DNA of 64,000 nucleotides. Source: Mycobacterium intracellulare ATCC 13950. GTDB taxonomy: Bacteria; Actinomycetota; Actinomycetes; Mycobacteriales; Mycobacteriaceae. Shown in pieces: positions 25,037 to 33,840 of the stretch; positions within the stretch are counted from its first letter, which is position 1; each line of letters begins with the position of its first letter. Location: positions 3,596,001-3,660,000 of the forward strand of contig NC_016946.1 of assembly GCF_000277125.1 (NCBI RefSeq). The letters run 5' to 3'. Below the pieces are notes generated by a model. The model made no database searches. It was not told the origin of the DNA and saw only the letters and a program-made list of their open reading frames with translations. A program made the translations under genes and the position numbers.

Positions 25037-25234
25037 TTACCAACCCCAGTCGTCATCGGCGAGGACGTCCACGGTGAGGCTGCTGTCGGCGGGGGCTTTG
25101 GTCCCGTAGGTAAAGGTGAGCAAGGTGCGGTCGTCGTCGAGGGGTTCCGTCGCGACGACGGTGGCGTGCCCGACCTTCATGCGGATCCTGTCTCCGGGCT
25201 TCAGTGCGTCGACGCGTTTCAGGGGCACGCTCAA
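25037..25234 (-). CDS. Small hypothetical protein, 65 aa
   Basis: TTG start at 25234 or GTG at 25228. Beta-rich: KPGDRIRMKVGHATVVATEPLDDDRTLLTFTYGTKAPADSSLTVDVLADDDW, like a small hint/SH3-type barrel. Acidic Trp-containing C-terminus. No family recognised and no operon partner. The 200 bases upstream show nothing else. Confidence 0.6.
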   Translation of the reverse strand: MSVPLKRVDALKPGDRIRMKVGHATVVATEPLDDDRTLLTFTYGTKAPADSSLTVDVLADDDWGW

Positions 25235-25436
25235 CCCATCAGCACCGGTGCAACGGGTAATTCCGCAGATACCGTGGTCATCATCGCCATCCTTTCACGG
25301 CTGGCAATGCCTCCGGCGGCCACGCAAGCGCATTCGCGGACGCGGCGGCCTCATGCGCCGATCAGATACGCTGCGCCGCAACGGAATACCGCCCACGCGG
25401 CGCGCCGGAGTAACGCGCCGAGACCCCTGGAACTAT

Positions 25437-26705
25437 TCAGTTCTGCACGAGATCGGGGATCGGCTCCGCGTCCGTCAGCCAGTGGCGTCCGACCTGTCGT
25501 GCCGCCTCCCACTTGGGGATGCTGACCGCATCGTCCTGGCCGAGGTCCTCGGGGGTCGGGCCGATGCGCTCGGCCAGCGAGGCGAGGGCCCCGAGGTCGA
25601 AGTTGTAGACCTCGGCCGCCGCCAGCCCCAGCATCTGGCGGGTCTCCTCGACGGGAATGTCCCAGAAGGAGCGGCGCAGCCAGTCGCGGGTGTGCGGCCA
25701 GGTACCCTCCGGATGGGGAAAGTCGTTGCCCCACAATATGTTCGATACACCGATCTCGTAGCGGCGTGCCAGCTCCCGGCGTTCGGTGGTGGTGGCCCCG
25801 ATGAAGCAGTTCCGGTCGAAGTAGGCCGACGGCGGCATCGTCAGGTCGCCCTCCATCAGATGGCTCATCTTCTTGGCCGAGTGCTCACGCAGGTACCGCG
25901 TGTCCATCAGCCAGAGCAGATCGTTGGCCCAGAACGCGCCGCACTCGGTGACCCCCCAGCGCAGCCCGGGGAAGCGCTCGAACACGCCCGACCATAGCGC
26001 GAACCACAGGGGCCGGGCGCCCCACCAGCGCACCTCGGTCACGTAGATGCCCAGGTGCCCGCCGTACTCCTCCTGCGGGGCGGGACCGGAGTGGGTGTGG
26101 ATCGGCATCTGCAGGTCCTGGCAGGCGGCCCAGACCTTGTCGTAGCGACGATCGTGATACGGCGGGTAGCCGACCCAGCGCGCCGGGATCAGGATCCCGC
26201 CGCGCAGTCCGGATTCCGCGGCGCGGGTGATCTCGGCGACCGCCGCGTCGACGTCGGCCAGTATCGGCACCACCGCCACCCCGGCGCGCCGCTCGGGGCT
26301 GTGGCTGCACAGTTCGGCCAGCCAGCGGTTGTGGGCCCGCGCCCCAGCCATGGCGCGCCCCGGGTCGAGGTCGCCCGACTGGCCCAGTCCGGCGCCGAAC
26401 GGGGCGCCGGCGACCCCGGTCACGGCGTCGGCGTCGGGGAAGATGACCTCGCCGACCACCCCATCGCCGTCGAGTTCCCTGTCGCGCAGGCCGACGTCCC
26501 ATCCCCCGGCGATGCCGTCGCCATGCTCGGAGAACCACTCCTGCGCGAACTCCTCGTCGATGAATCCGCCGGCCTGCGCCGCGGCGGTCTTCTCGGCCAG
26601 GTAGGCCTCGAAGTCCTCGCGGTACTCGGGGTCGACGTATTCGCGGTACCGCTCGGTCGGGAGTTCGGCGTGGGTGTCGGCGGAGATGATGATGTAGGGG
26701 TTCAC
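25437..26705 (-). CDS. Amidohydrolase-family protein (PF04909 type), copy 1
   Basis: 422 residues from GTG at 26705 (GGAAGGA upstream). TIM-barrel amidohydrolase: first metal motif ISADTHAE, HTHSGP after strand five, ECGAFWANDLLWLMD, and the final strand WGNDFPHPEGTWPHTRDWL with the Asp metal ligand. The family includes ACMSD, gamma-resorcylate decarboxylase and LigY-like C-C hydrolases. It closes an operon SDR - decarboxylase-like - amidohydrolase - amidohydrolase. The reaction is probably decarboxylation or C-C cleavage of a ring or branched intermediate, inferred from the operon. Confidence 0.88.
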   Translation of the reverse strand: MNPYIIISADTHAELPTERYREYVDPEYREDFEAYLAEKTAAAQAGGFIDEEFAQEWFSEHGDGIAGGWDVGLRDRELDGDGVVGEVIFPDADAVTGVAGAPFGAGLGQSGDLDPGRAMAGARAHNRWLAELCSHSPERRAGVAVVPILADVDAAVAEITRAAESGLRGGILIPARWVGYPPYHDRRYDKVWAACQDLQMPIHTHSGPAPQEEYGGHLGIYVTEVRWWGARPLWFALWSGVFERFPGLRWGVTECGAFWANDLLWLMDTRYLREHSAKKMSHLMEGDLTMPPSAYFDRNCFIGATTTERRELARRYEIGVSNILWGNDFPHPEGTWPHTRDWLRRSFWDIPVEETRQMLGLAAAEVYNFDLGALASLAERIGPTPEDLGQDDAVSIPKWEAARQVGRHWLTDAEPIPDLVQN

Positions 26706-26718
26706 GGGCGGTCCTTCC

Positions 26719-27933
26719 TTACCAGGCACGGATGGGGTCGGGTTCGAAGACGGTGCTACGCGCGTCGGCGGGCACGGAGTCCAGCGGCTCGGCGACCTCG
26801 GCCACGGTCGGGCCGATCCGCTCGACGAGCGGCGCGAGAACCTGGAGGTCGAAGCCGTACACGGCGGCCGCGTTCCCGCCCAAAATGGCCGCCACCTCCT
26901 CGGCCGGAACGCGGGAGAAGGTGTGGCGCAACGCTTCCCGCGTGTAGGGGGCGGTGCCCTCGTAGTGCGGGTAGTCGCTTCCCCACATGATGCGGTCGAC
27001 GCCGATGCGGTGCCGCTCGGCGCACTCGACGGGACGCATGAAACTGGCCCCGACGTAACACTGGCGGGCCCAGAATTCGCTCGGCTTGAGGCTCAGCGAG
27101 CCGGCGGTGGGCCCGGCGAACCGGGCGATCGCCGAGTTCTCCCGCCCGTAGCGGGCCGCCGCCACGTCGAGCGAGTCGAGCGTCGCCGGGATCCACCCCG
27201 CGCCCTGCTCGGTGAAGATCACGGTGAGGTCCGGATGGCGATCCAGCGCGCCACTGAAGATCAAGTGCCACAACGCCCGATGCGCCCACCAGTGCGTCTC
27301 GTACACCCACACCGCGAACGAGCTGCCCCACCCGTCCGTCGGGCTCGGCCCGGCGTTGCCGCCGTGGTGGTTGACCACCAGGCCGGCGTCCGCGCACGCC
27401 GCCCAGAGCGGCTCCCAGTGCTCGGCGTAGAGCGGGGGAATGCCCGTGCCCGGGGCGATCCCGGGCAGCAGCACCCCGCCGCGCAGGCCCAGCTTGGCGA
27501 TCTGCGCCACCTCGGCGATGGCCTCGTCGATGTCCGGCAGCAGGATCTGGCCCACCCCGGCGCGCCGCTCGGGCGACAGGGAGCAGAAGTCGGCGAGCCA
27601 GCGATTGTGCGCGCGCAGGCCGGCCCAGCGCAGCTCGAGCTCGCGGGCGGTCTCGGGTGGCGGGGCGGCCAGGCTCGCCTGGGGAAAGAACGGCGGCACG
27701 GTGTTGGGGTAAATGACTTCCCCCGCAATGCCTTCGGAATCCAGGTCGGCGTTGCGCCGATCGCTGTTCCAGTTGCGCTCGGCCTCGGGCTCGGTCAGAT
27801 CACCGAACGGGTTGACGTATGTCTTTGCCCAGCCGTCGAATTCGTCCCGGTACTGCGGATCGAGGTACTCGCGGTAGGCGAGCAGGTCGGCGCCGGCGTG
27901 GCAGTCGGCCGAAATGACGGTGTAGCGGTCCAT
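26719..27933 (-). CDS. Amidohydrolase-family protein (PF04909 type), copy 2
   Basis: 404 residues, ATG. Motifs: ISADCHAGADLLAYREYLDP, GEVIYPNTVPPFFP, NHHGGNAGPSP, FTEQGAGWIPATLDSL, and MWGSDYPHYEGTAPYTREAL. Closely like copy 3 at 30616 (both have NTVPPFFP and a DxHAGADL start), less like copy 1. It follows the decarboxylase-like gene by three bases and precedes copy 1 by 13 bases. Confidence 0.9.
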   Translation of the reverse strand: MDRYTVISADCHAGADLLAYREYLDPQYRDEFDGWAKTYVNPFGDLTEPEAERNWNSDRRNADLDSEGIAGEVIYPNTVPPFFPQASLAAPPPETARELELRWAGLRAHNRWLADFCSLSPERRAGVGQILLPDIDEAIAEVAQIAKLGLRGGVLLPGIAPGTGIPPLYAEHWEPLWAACADAGLVVNHHGGNAGPSPTDGWGSSFAVWVYETHWWAHRALWHLIFSGALDRHPDLTVIFTEQGAGWIPATLDSLDVAAARYGRENSAIARFAGPTAGSLSLKPSEFWARQCYVGASFMRPVECAERHRIGVDRIMWGSDYPHYEGTAPYTREALRHTFSRVPAEEVAAILGGNAAAVYGFDLQVLAPLVERIGPTVAEVAEPLDSVPADARSTVFEPDPIRAW

Positions 27934-27936
27934 GGG

Positions 27937-28740
27937 TCAGGCTCGCGCCGGCTCGGGCCTCGGGGCGGCGAGCAGGGCGACGTCGTCGTAGCGCTGGTGC
28001 ACGTAGGGCAGCAGCCACTCCTGCGGCACCCGCGCCGCGATCCGGCCCACCTGGACGGTGCGCCGCCGACACCAGGTGATTGACCTGATCTGACGAACGA
28101 CGATGTCGGCCACCGGATCCAACGGCGACTCCCCCAGCTCGAGGGTTCCGTCGATGTTCTCCAGCAGCTCGTAGTGGCGGTGGTACTCGCCATAAACCAG
28201 GTGGGGGTCGGTGATGCCGCTGCCGTCGGGGGCCCGCAGGAACTTGAAGTAGAACTCGGTGTTCATCTGGTCGGGGGGCAACTCCGCCGCGCCGGTGATC
28301 TGTCCGCTCAGCCTGATGAGCGCATAGCCCAGCCGGTCCACGGTGGCGGTGACGCGATCGCCGTCGCGTTCCACCTCGATGCGGGCCAATTTCTTTGGCT
28401 CGCCGAACGTTTCGCGCCCGCCGGTGACCGACTGTTCGGTGGACTGGGGCATGAAGAGCGGGTAGTCGCCCTCGACGTCGCCGTGCCGGGCGGTCACCGA
28501 GAACACCGCCGACCCGAAGGGCGCCATGCCCTCGATCCGCACCCGCTGCAGCTGGATACGCACCAGCGGTTCGGCCGCGGGCTGCAGCGGCCTGGGCAGC
28601 ACGGCCGCAACGATCTCCGGATCGGTGAGGTAGGTGACGGTCACCGCCTCGGTGGCAATCGGCGCCTTGGTGGCATCGATCTCGTGGTCGACCTGCGCCT
28701 CGGGCGGGCGAGGACCGTAGCGAATGACGTTGGTGTTCAA
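27937..28740 (-). CDS. Acetoacetate decarboxylase-like protein (ADC fold)
   Basis: 267 residues from a TTG overlapping the SDR stop (TTGA), with GGAGGAAAG as ribosome site. The ADC beta-barrel is seen in VTVTYLTDPEIVAAVLPRPLQPA, YPLFMPQSTEQSVTGGRETFGEPKKLARIEVERDG. The adjacent Lys pair in EPKKL matches the Schiff-base lysine and its partner in acetoacetate decarboxylase, so imine chemistry is possible. Family members also act as dehydratases or aldolases. Operon position suggests work on the same substrate as the amidohydrolases. Confidence 0.88.
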   Translation of the reverse strand: MNTNVIRYGPRPPEAQVDHEIDATKAPIATEAVTVTYLTDPEIVAAVLPRPLQPAAEPLVRIQLQRVRIEGMAPFGSAVFSVTARHGDVEGDYPLFMPQSTEQSVTGGRETFGEPKKLARIEVERDGDRVTATVDRLGYALIRLSGQITGAAELPPDQMNTEFYFKFLRAPDGSGITDPHLVYGEYHRHYELLENIDGTLELGESPLDPVADIVVRQIRSITWCRRRTVQVGRIAARVPQEWLLPYVHQRYDDVALLAAPRPEPARA

Positions 28741-29681
28741 CGCTTTCCTCCTTCACTGTTTTCGGCGTGCCGCCCGAGAACGTCGACGAGGTAGTCGGGC
28801 GCGCCGCGGGAAAGGATCGAGGCCGCCTTGGCGCTCACCACCTGATCGGCCGGGGTGGGCGGGCCCATCATCCAGAAGCGGTCCGCGCGAATCCCGTCCA
28901 CCACCTGGTCGGCGACGGTCTCGAGCGGGGTGAACTCGACGTGCGCGCCGGCGGCCTCGAAGCGGGCCACGACCTTGTCCAGTGTCTGCTCGGGCGTGCG
29001 ACGTTGCTGGGTCGCGGCGTAGCGCTCCGGGCGATGCCGCCACGACTCCCAGATGCCGGTGTTCAAAAAGCCGCCGGGGAACAGGACGTGCGCCCGGACG
29101 CCCTTCCCCGCCATTTCCAGGTGGGTGTAGAGGCTCTCGGTGAGGCAGAGCACCGCCGCCTTGGTCATCGGGTAGACCGCGGTGGCCGGTCCGCCCATGG
29201 CGCCCCGGGCGATCGGGGCGAAGCCGCCGTTGCCCGAGCAGGTGTTGACCACGTGCCCCTCGCCCTGCTCGAGCAGGAGCGGCACGAACGCCTTGATGCC
29301 GTGGATGACGCCGAGCACGTTGACGTCGATCCCCCATCGCCAGTCGGCCAGGTCGTGCTCCCACATGTAGCCCTCGGAGACGCCGCCGGTGCCGGCGTTG
29401 TTGCACACCACGTGGACCGCGCCGAAGCGCGAGACCGCCTCCTTGGCCAGCGACTCGACCGAGGAATAGTCGGTGACGTCGGTGAGAACCCCGGCGGCCT
29501 CGACGCCCTCGTCCGCGAGCGCCCGCGTCGCCTCCTCGAGGGGTTCGGCGAGCACGTCGGCCAGCACCACCCTCATACCCTCGCGACCGAAACGGCGGCC
29601 CATGGCCCGGCCGATGCCCCCGGCCCCGCCGGTCACGACCGCCACCTTGCCCCGCAGGTCTTCCATTGTGGTCATGGTCAC
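28737..29681 (-). CDS. SDR-family oxidoreductase heading the amidohydrolase operon
   Basis: 314 residues if started at GTG 29681; ATGs at 29675 and 29666 are equally possible. Cofactor loop TGGAGGIGRAMGRRF, LADVLAEPL, CNNAGTGG, Ser in NTCSGNGG and catalytic YPMTK. The C-terminus is longer than usual (FEAAGAHVEFTPLETVADQVVDGIRADRFWMMG). First gene of the four-gene operon; a 17-bp palindrome for the divergent IclR lies 25 bases upstream. Confidence 0.92.
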   Translation of the reverse strand: MTMTTMEDLRGKVAVVTGGAGGIGRAMGRRFGREGMRVVLADVLAEPLEEATRALADEGVEAAGVLTDVTDYSSVESLAKEAVSRFGAVHVVCNNAGTGGVSEGYMWEHDLADWRWGIDVNVLGVIHGIKAFVPLLLEQGEGHVVNTCSGNGGFAPIARGAMGGPATAVYPMTKAAVLCLTESLYTHLEMAGKGVRAHVLFPGGFLNTGIWESWRHRPERYAATQQRRTPEQTLDKVVARFEAAGAHVEFTPLETVADQVVDGIRADRFWMMGPPTPADQVVSAKAASILSRGAPDYLVDVLGRHAENSEGGKR

Positions 29682-29705
29682 ATGGTCGCTTATATCACCG
29701 CAAGC

Positions 29706-29722
29706 AGTCGCATTATGCGACT
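29706..29722. promoter_or_regulatory. 17-bp palindromic operator between SDR operon and iclR
   Basis: AGTCGCAT-T-ATGCGACT, perfect 8-base arms round a single base. It is centred in the 50-base divergent promoter region, ten bases before the IclR ATG. A related half site GTCGCTTAT is next to it. Size and place fit an IclR operator controlling both directions. Confidence 0.7.
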
Positions 29723-29731
29723 ATTGGGGCC

Positions 29732-30619
29732 ATGGCCCCGCGCCCCTCCCCGCAGACCGAACGGGTGGTGAACCTGTTCGAGCAGCTGGCGGGCGACGGG
29801 AGCCGCGGGATGACATTGGCCGAGGTGTCGCGCCACTTGAGCGTGCACAAGGCCAGCTGCCACTCGATGTTGTCCGAGCTACTGCGGGCCGGCTGGCTGC
29901 TGCGCGACCCGGTGCGCAAGACCTACCACCTCGGTCCCGCTCTGGTCCGGCTCGGCCGCGAGGCCGCGGGCCGCTACCCGGCGCTGGTGTTGGCCCGCTC
30001 CGCGATGGCCGAGCTGTCGGCAGCGACGGGCGCACACTGCGTGGCCTTCTCGGTGAGCGAGGACTACTCCACCGTCGTAGATCAGGTCCGGAGCCGTCGC
30101 GGCGGCGGTCACCCGATGCCGATCGGCACCCAGTTCCCGCACCGTCCGCCGTACGGGGCGTCGACCGTTGCCTGGGCCGGCCCCGAGGTCCGGGAGCGCT
30201 GGCTGTCCGCGCTGCCGGACGACGTACGCGATCGCTACCGCGAGGCCATCACCAATGCCCGGCGGCGTGGGTACGCGGTCGGCCTGCATCTTTTGCCCGA
30301 TCTGCGCCTGCAGGAACTGGCCCTGATCGTGCGCAGTGCCGAGGTGCGGTCCACCCGACTGAGCCGGCTGGCGCAGGAATTGACCGACGAGCTGATCCAC
30401 CAGGAGGAGTGGTTCCCGATCGACCTCGACGCGGACCGCACCTACGAGGTGAGCCACATCGACTCCCCGATCCTGGGCCCCGGGTCGCGCATCGCCCTGA
30501 TGCTCAGCCTGGTCCCCAGCGCCGAGCCGATGAGCGGCGCGGCGGTCACTGGCCTTGGGGCGCAACTCGCTTCGGCGACCCGCCGGCTGAGCGCCGCCCT
30601 GAGCGACGAATCCGGTTAG
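29732..30619 (+). CDS. IclR-family transcriptional regulator of the amidohydrolase cluster
   Basis: 295 residues from ATG 29732. N-terminal winged helix (VVNLFEQLAGDGSRGMTLAEVSRHLSVHKASCHSMLSELLRAGWLLRD) and IclR effector domain (ARSAMAELSAATGAHCVAFSVSEDYSTVVDQV...). Divergent from the SDR operon, with a palindrome between them; its end overlaps the third amidohydrolase by four bases on the opposite strand. Probably senses an intermediate of the local pathway. Confidence 0.93.
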   Translation: MAPRPSPQTERVVNLFEQLAGDGSRGMTLAEVSRHLSVHKASCHSMLSELLRAGWLLRDPVRKTYHLGPALVRLGREAAGRYPALVLARSAMAELSAATGAHCVAFSVSEDYSTVVDQVRSRRGGGHPMPIGTQFPHRPPYGASTVAWAGPEVRERWLSALPDDVRDRYREAITNARRRGYAVGLHLLPDLRLQELALIVRSAEVRSTRLSRLAQELTDELIHQEEWFPIDLDADRTYEVSHIDSPILGPGSRIALMLSLVPSAEPMSGAAVTGLGAQLASATRRLSAALSDESG

Positions 30620-31890
30620 TGCCGCTGCGGAGCCAGCCGCTTGAGGGCCAGGCCCCCTTCGAATGGTCGGTAGCCGAAGGCGGCCGGGGCGCGATATCCC
30701 GTGTCCTCGAGGGGGGTCCGCACCTCGGCGACGGTGGGCCCGATCTTGCCGGCGATCGGCACCAGCGCTTCGAGATCGAATCGGTACAGGCGGCCGGCGT
30801 TGCCGCCCAAGATCTTTCGGCAGACGTCCTCCGGCCTGTCGTGCAGGGCCCAACGAATGGCCAACGTGGAGTGGGGCGCAAAGCCCTCCTCATGGGGATA
30901 GTCACTGCCCCACATGATGTGATCGGGGCCCATGAAGTCGATCATCGAGGAGTCGTACGGCATCAGCTCGGTGGCCAAATAGCAGTTCCGCTGGACGTAT
31001 TCGCTCGGAGTCAGGGACAGCTCGTCGACCGACGATCCGCCGAACATTCCATAGGTGCGGTTGCCCGCGTCCGACTTCATGGTCGGCACCATGGCGTCGA
31101 GGACGGCGAGTTGCCCGGGCACCCAGAGCGTGCCCTGCTCGGTCGGCACGAAGCGCAGCGTCGGGTAGCGCTCGAACACCCCGGCCAGGATCAGGTGACC
31201 CAGGGTCCGCTGGGCCCACAACGCCATTTCGGTGATCAACACCGCGTTGGAGGCCGGCTGGTCCATCGGCATCTCGGGACTGCCGGCGCCCGCGTGCTGC
31301 ACCACCGTGAGGTCCAATTCCGCGCACAGCGCCCAAAGTGGTTCGTAGCGGGTGTGAAACAGCGGGGCCACCTGCGAATCGCCGGGCGACACCGGCGGAA
31401 TGAGCACGCCGCCAAAGCAATCCTGCTCCGCGCCCCAGCGGATCTCCTCCAGCGCCAACTCGACATCGTTGGGAAAGATCTGGATCAGCCCGCGCCGCCG
31501 GGCGGGCGCCAGCGAACAGAAATCGACCTGCCACCGGTTGTGGGCCTGCACGCCGGCCCAACGTTGCTCGAACTCCTCACGCGTGCGCGGCAAGCTGATG
31601 GTGATGTTGGGGGTCGTCGGGAAGAACGGCGGAACGGTGTTGGGCAGCAGGACCTCGGCGGCCACCCCGTCGGCGTCCATCTCGGCGATCCGAAGCTCGT
31701 GGTCCCAGTTCCGGTTGGCGGTGGCGACGATCAGATCGTCGAACGGGCTGGCGTAGGCCTTGGCCCACGCATCGAACTCCTCGTGCAGGCCGGCCGGCAG
31801 ATACGGTTTGTAGTCGTAAAGGTCCGCCCCGGCGTGGGTGTCCGTCGAAATGACGACGTAGCGATCCAGCGTGTCCCAGCTTGTAGCCAT
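30616..31890 (-). CDS. Amidohydrolase-family protein (PF04909 type), copy 3
   Basis: 424 residues from ATG 31890 with a GGAGGTGCG site; the longer frame upstream is not coding. Motifs: VVISTDTHAGADLYDYKPYL, AEVLLPNTVPPFFPTTPN, VVQHAGAGSPEMP, FVPTEQGTLWVPGQLAVL and MWGSDYPHEEGFAPHSTLAI. Nearest relative in the window is copy 2. It is on the far side of the IclR gene, so the regulator is enclosed by the cluster. Confidence 0.9.
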   Translation of the reverse strand: MATSWDTLDRYVVISTDTHAGADLYDYKPYLPAGLHEEFDAWAKAYASPFDDLIVATANRNWDHELRIAEMDADGVAAEVLLPNTVPPFFPTTPNITISLPRTREEFEQRWAGVQAHNRWQVDFCSLAPARRRGLIQIFPNDVELALEEIRWGAEQDCFGGVLIPPVSPGDSQVAPLFHTRYEPLWALCAELDLTVVQHAGAGSPEMPMDQPASNAVLITEMALWAQRTLGHLILAGVFERYPTLRFVPTEQGTLWVPGQLAVLDAMVPTMKSDAGNRTYGMFGGSSVDELSLTPSEYVQRNCYLATELMPYDSSMIDFMGPDHIMWGSDYPHEEGFAPHSTLAIRWALHDRPEDVCRKILGGNAGRLYRFDLEALVPIAGKIGPTVAEVRTPLEDTGYRAPAAFGYRPFEGGLALKRLAPQRH

Positions 31891-31975
31891 CGCACCTCCA
31901 AAGGTACGTCGAGTATAGGAGAAACGGGTCGGCGCGCGAAGGGCCAACGAAAGTCCGGGCCGCGACCGGAGCAAG

Positions 31976-32203
31976 ATGTCACCCGTGAGTTGGACGAGGT
32001 ACGACGGCAGGGCGCTCGCGGATGTCAGCCTGGATGGCGAGGCGCTGCACGCCGAGCTCGAAGACTATATCCGCGTTGACAATCCGCATCTGACGGACGT
32101 GCGACTGGAGCGCGCGACCGCGAGCGAGCCGTTCGACGCCGAATCCCGGAAGCGCTGGTATGAGGTCACCTACTTGGCCGAAGACCCGGAGGACACCGCG
32201 TAG
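31976..32203 (+). CDS. Small hypothetical protein, 75 aa
   Basis: ATG with GGAG five bases before. Short acidic alpha/beta sequence (TRYDGRALADVSLDGEALHAELEDYIRVDNPHLTDVRLERATASEPF). No family recognised. Coding character is fair and the ribosome site good. Confidence 0.55.
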   Translation: MSPVSWTRYDGRALADVSLDGEALHAELEDYIRVDNPHLTDVRLERATASEPFDAESRKRWYEVTYLAEDPEDTA

Positions 32204-32289
32204 CCGCGAGACACCGCGGCCCGTTTTCCCGCGCGCACGCCGACCGCGGCGCTAGATTCCTGTCCTGAGCGTTGCGAAGGAGTCGGCCG

Positions 32290-32655
32290 GTGCGGTCAAT
32301 CATTGCCGTCGTCGTCGCGTTCGGTTGCGCGCTCATCGCGGCGCCGGCGGCCGCGGCCGACGACGACTTCGTCGCCGTGGCGGTGTCCGTCGGGAGCGGA
32401 CGCGCCGCCGGGTGGGGCACCGGGGGCAGCCAGGACCAGGCAAACCAGATCGCGCTCGCCCACTGCACCGCCGAGGCCGGCGACGTGTGCGAGGTCGTGG
32501 CCGGCACGCGCAACGGCTGCGCATCGGTGGCGTTCGACCGTTCCGGCCGGTTCCAGGGCGGATCCGGCCCGGACACAACGGCATCCGATGCGGACGCCCT
32601 GGCCAAGCTGGGCGCCCCCAACGGACGAATCAAGGCCTCCCACTGCTCGTCGTGA
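32290..32655 (+). CDS. Secreted DUF4189-type protein
   Basis: 121 residues from GTG with AAGGAG upstream. Signal peptide (SIIAVVVAFGCALIAAPAAAADDD). The mature domain (FVAVAVSVGSGRAAGWGTGGSQDQANQIALAHCTAEAGDVCEVVAGTRNGCASVAF) is the DUF4189 pattern with paired Cys. Such proteins are exported, role unknown. The next gene downstream is a DUF732 protein. Confidence 0.85.
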   Translation: MRSIIAVVVAFGCALIAAPAAAADDDFVAVAVSVGSGRAAGWGTGGSQDQANQIALAHCTAEAGDVCEVVAGTRNGCASVAFDRSGRFQGGSGPDTTASDADALAKLGAPNGRIKASHCSS

Positions 32656-32767
32656 AATCCGGGACGACGCCTCGCGCGATGCCGAGATGGACACCGCGAT
32701 TTCGGCTATCGTTCACTTAAGTCGTCCTTGACTTGCCGCCGATTGGCCCGCGCATAGAGGGGAGGCC

Positions 32768-33142
32768 ATGGCTCATCTGAAGGCCGGTTTTGCCACGTGG
32801 TCGGCCGCCTGCGCGATTGCGCTGGCCACCGGCGCGCTGGCCGGCGCGGCACCGGCGGCGGCCGATGACGACGCCGACGATGCGTTTCTCGCCGGCCTCG
32901 ACAGGGGCGGGATCACGATGTTCGACGACGACGATGCGATCGCGACGGCCCATGCGGTGTGCAGCAGCATCGAAACGAACCCGAACGTATCGATGCTGGC
33001 GATCAAACTGACCAAGCAAACGCCGATGTCGGCGAAGCAATCCGGATACTTCATCGGCCTTTCGGTGGCCAGCTACTGCCCGGAATACAAAGACGACGTC
33101 GATCCGTCGATGGGGTGGCTGATACCACCCCCGATCCTGTGA
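32768..33142 (+). CDS. Secreted DUF732 protein (1)
   Basis: 124 residues: signal peptide to about residue 32 (ATGALAGAAPAAADD), then a DUF732 domain (DDAFLAGLDRGGITMFDDDDAIATAHAVCSSIETN..., ASYCPEYKDD). The two Cys are the family pair. Function unknown; paralogues in this window are at 39068 and 39461 and, fused to a membrane anchor, at 12538. Confidence 0.88.
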   Translation: MAHLKAGFATWSAACAIALATGALAGAAPAAADDDADDAFLAGLDRGGITMFDDDDAIATAHAVCSSIETNPNVSMLAIKLTKQTPMSAKQSGYFIGLSVASYCPEYKDDVDPSMGWLIPPPIL

Positions 33143-33158
33143 GAGCGCAGAATCCCGC

Positions 33159-33764
33159 TCAGCCCTGCGCCGCGGTCAGCCAGAACACCGTGCGCTCGAT
33201 GCCGGGCACGATCTCGGTGACGTCGATCTCGCCCTGAGCGAATCGCGTGAGAAACCCGTACACGACGCCGGGCAGGATGAGCTCGAGGTCTTTGGCGAAC
33301 CCCGGATCGGCTTGGGCCAGAATGGCTTTGGCGACAGGGACGACGGCATCGACACCGCGCTGGATGAGGCGTTTTCCCCCGGGCCCCGATCGCGCCTGGA
33401 AGTAGGAGCGCAGCATCAACGGGTGGCTTTCCCACGGCTCGAAGATGGTCCTCATCACGTGCATCAGGTCCACATAGATCGAATCGCCGGGCAGGTCCTC
33501 GATCAGCGACGGCAATCGCGCGTAGCGGTTGGCGTCCATCCAGCCTTCCAGCGCGGCGACGATGAGCTCGTCGCGCGTCGGATACCGCTTGTAGATGGTC
33601 GCCAACGAAACGCGGGCCCGTCGCGCCACCTCGCGCAGCTGCACGGCCTCGTAGCCCTCGGTGTCGAGCATTTCGACCACGATGTCCAGGATCGGATCGA
33701 CCCGGGGCCCGGACGCGCTGTCCACGGTCTGCACTCGGGACCCTGTCGTCTTCACAGTAACCAT
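33159..33764 (-). CDS. TetR-family regulator of the mycofactocin-SDR operon
   Basis: 201 residues. HTH domain about 24-70 (ILDIVVEMLDTEGYEAVQLREVARRARVSLATIYKRYPTRDELI), with a KstR-like C-terminal region (FEPWESHPLMLRSYFQARSGPGGKRL). Two perfect inverted repeats lie at its start and 17 bases further; one is centred exactly on the ATG. Divergent to the SDR-SDR-CMD-ALDH genes, which it very probably represses together with itself. Confidence 0.93.
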   Translation of the reverse strand: MVTVKTTGSRVQTVDSASGPRVDPILDIVVEMLDTEGYEAVQLREVARRARVSLATIYKRYPTRDELIVAALEGWMDANRYARLPSLIEDLPGDSIYVDLMHVMRTIFEPWESHPLMLRSYFQARSGPGGKRLIQRGVDAVVPVAKAILAQADPGFAKDLELILPGVVYGFLTRFAQGEIDVTEIVPGIERTVFWLTAAQG

Positions 33765-33773
33765 GTTACTGTG
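33753..33773. promoter_or_regulatory. TetR operator 1 (over the tetR start codon)
   Basis: CACAGTAAC-CAT-GTTACTGTG, perfect 9-base arms with a 3-base centre. The centre is the ATG of the TetR gene read on the minus strand. Shares the core AGTAAC-N3-GTTACT with operator 2. Confidence 0.75.
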
Positions 33774-33780
33774 CGCACGT

Positions 33781-33797
33781 GAGTAACGGCGTTACTC
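33781..33797. promoter_or_regulatory. TetR operator 2
   Basis: GAGTAAC-GGC-GTTACTC, perfect 7-base arms, centre 26 bases from operator 1 and 44 bases before the SDR start. Same core and spacing as operator 1. Confidence 0.72.
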
Positions 33798-33840
33798 CGG
33801 CCTGATCTGGGCCGATGACCAAGAAAAGAGGAAACGCGCC

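Noticed and set aside
25235..25436. Hidden gene between the 65-aa gene and the first amidohydrolase
   Set aside because: No frame with coding character and a ribosome site.
29473..32079. 868-residue plus-strand frame
   Set aside because: Out-of-frame read through iclR and antisense to the amidohydrolase; no domain, typical high-GC shadow.
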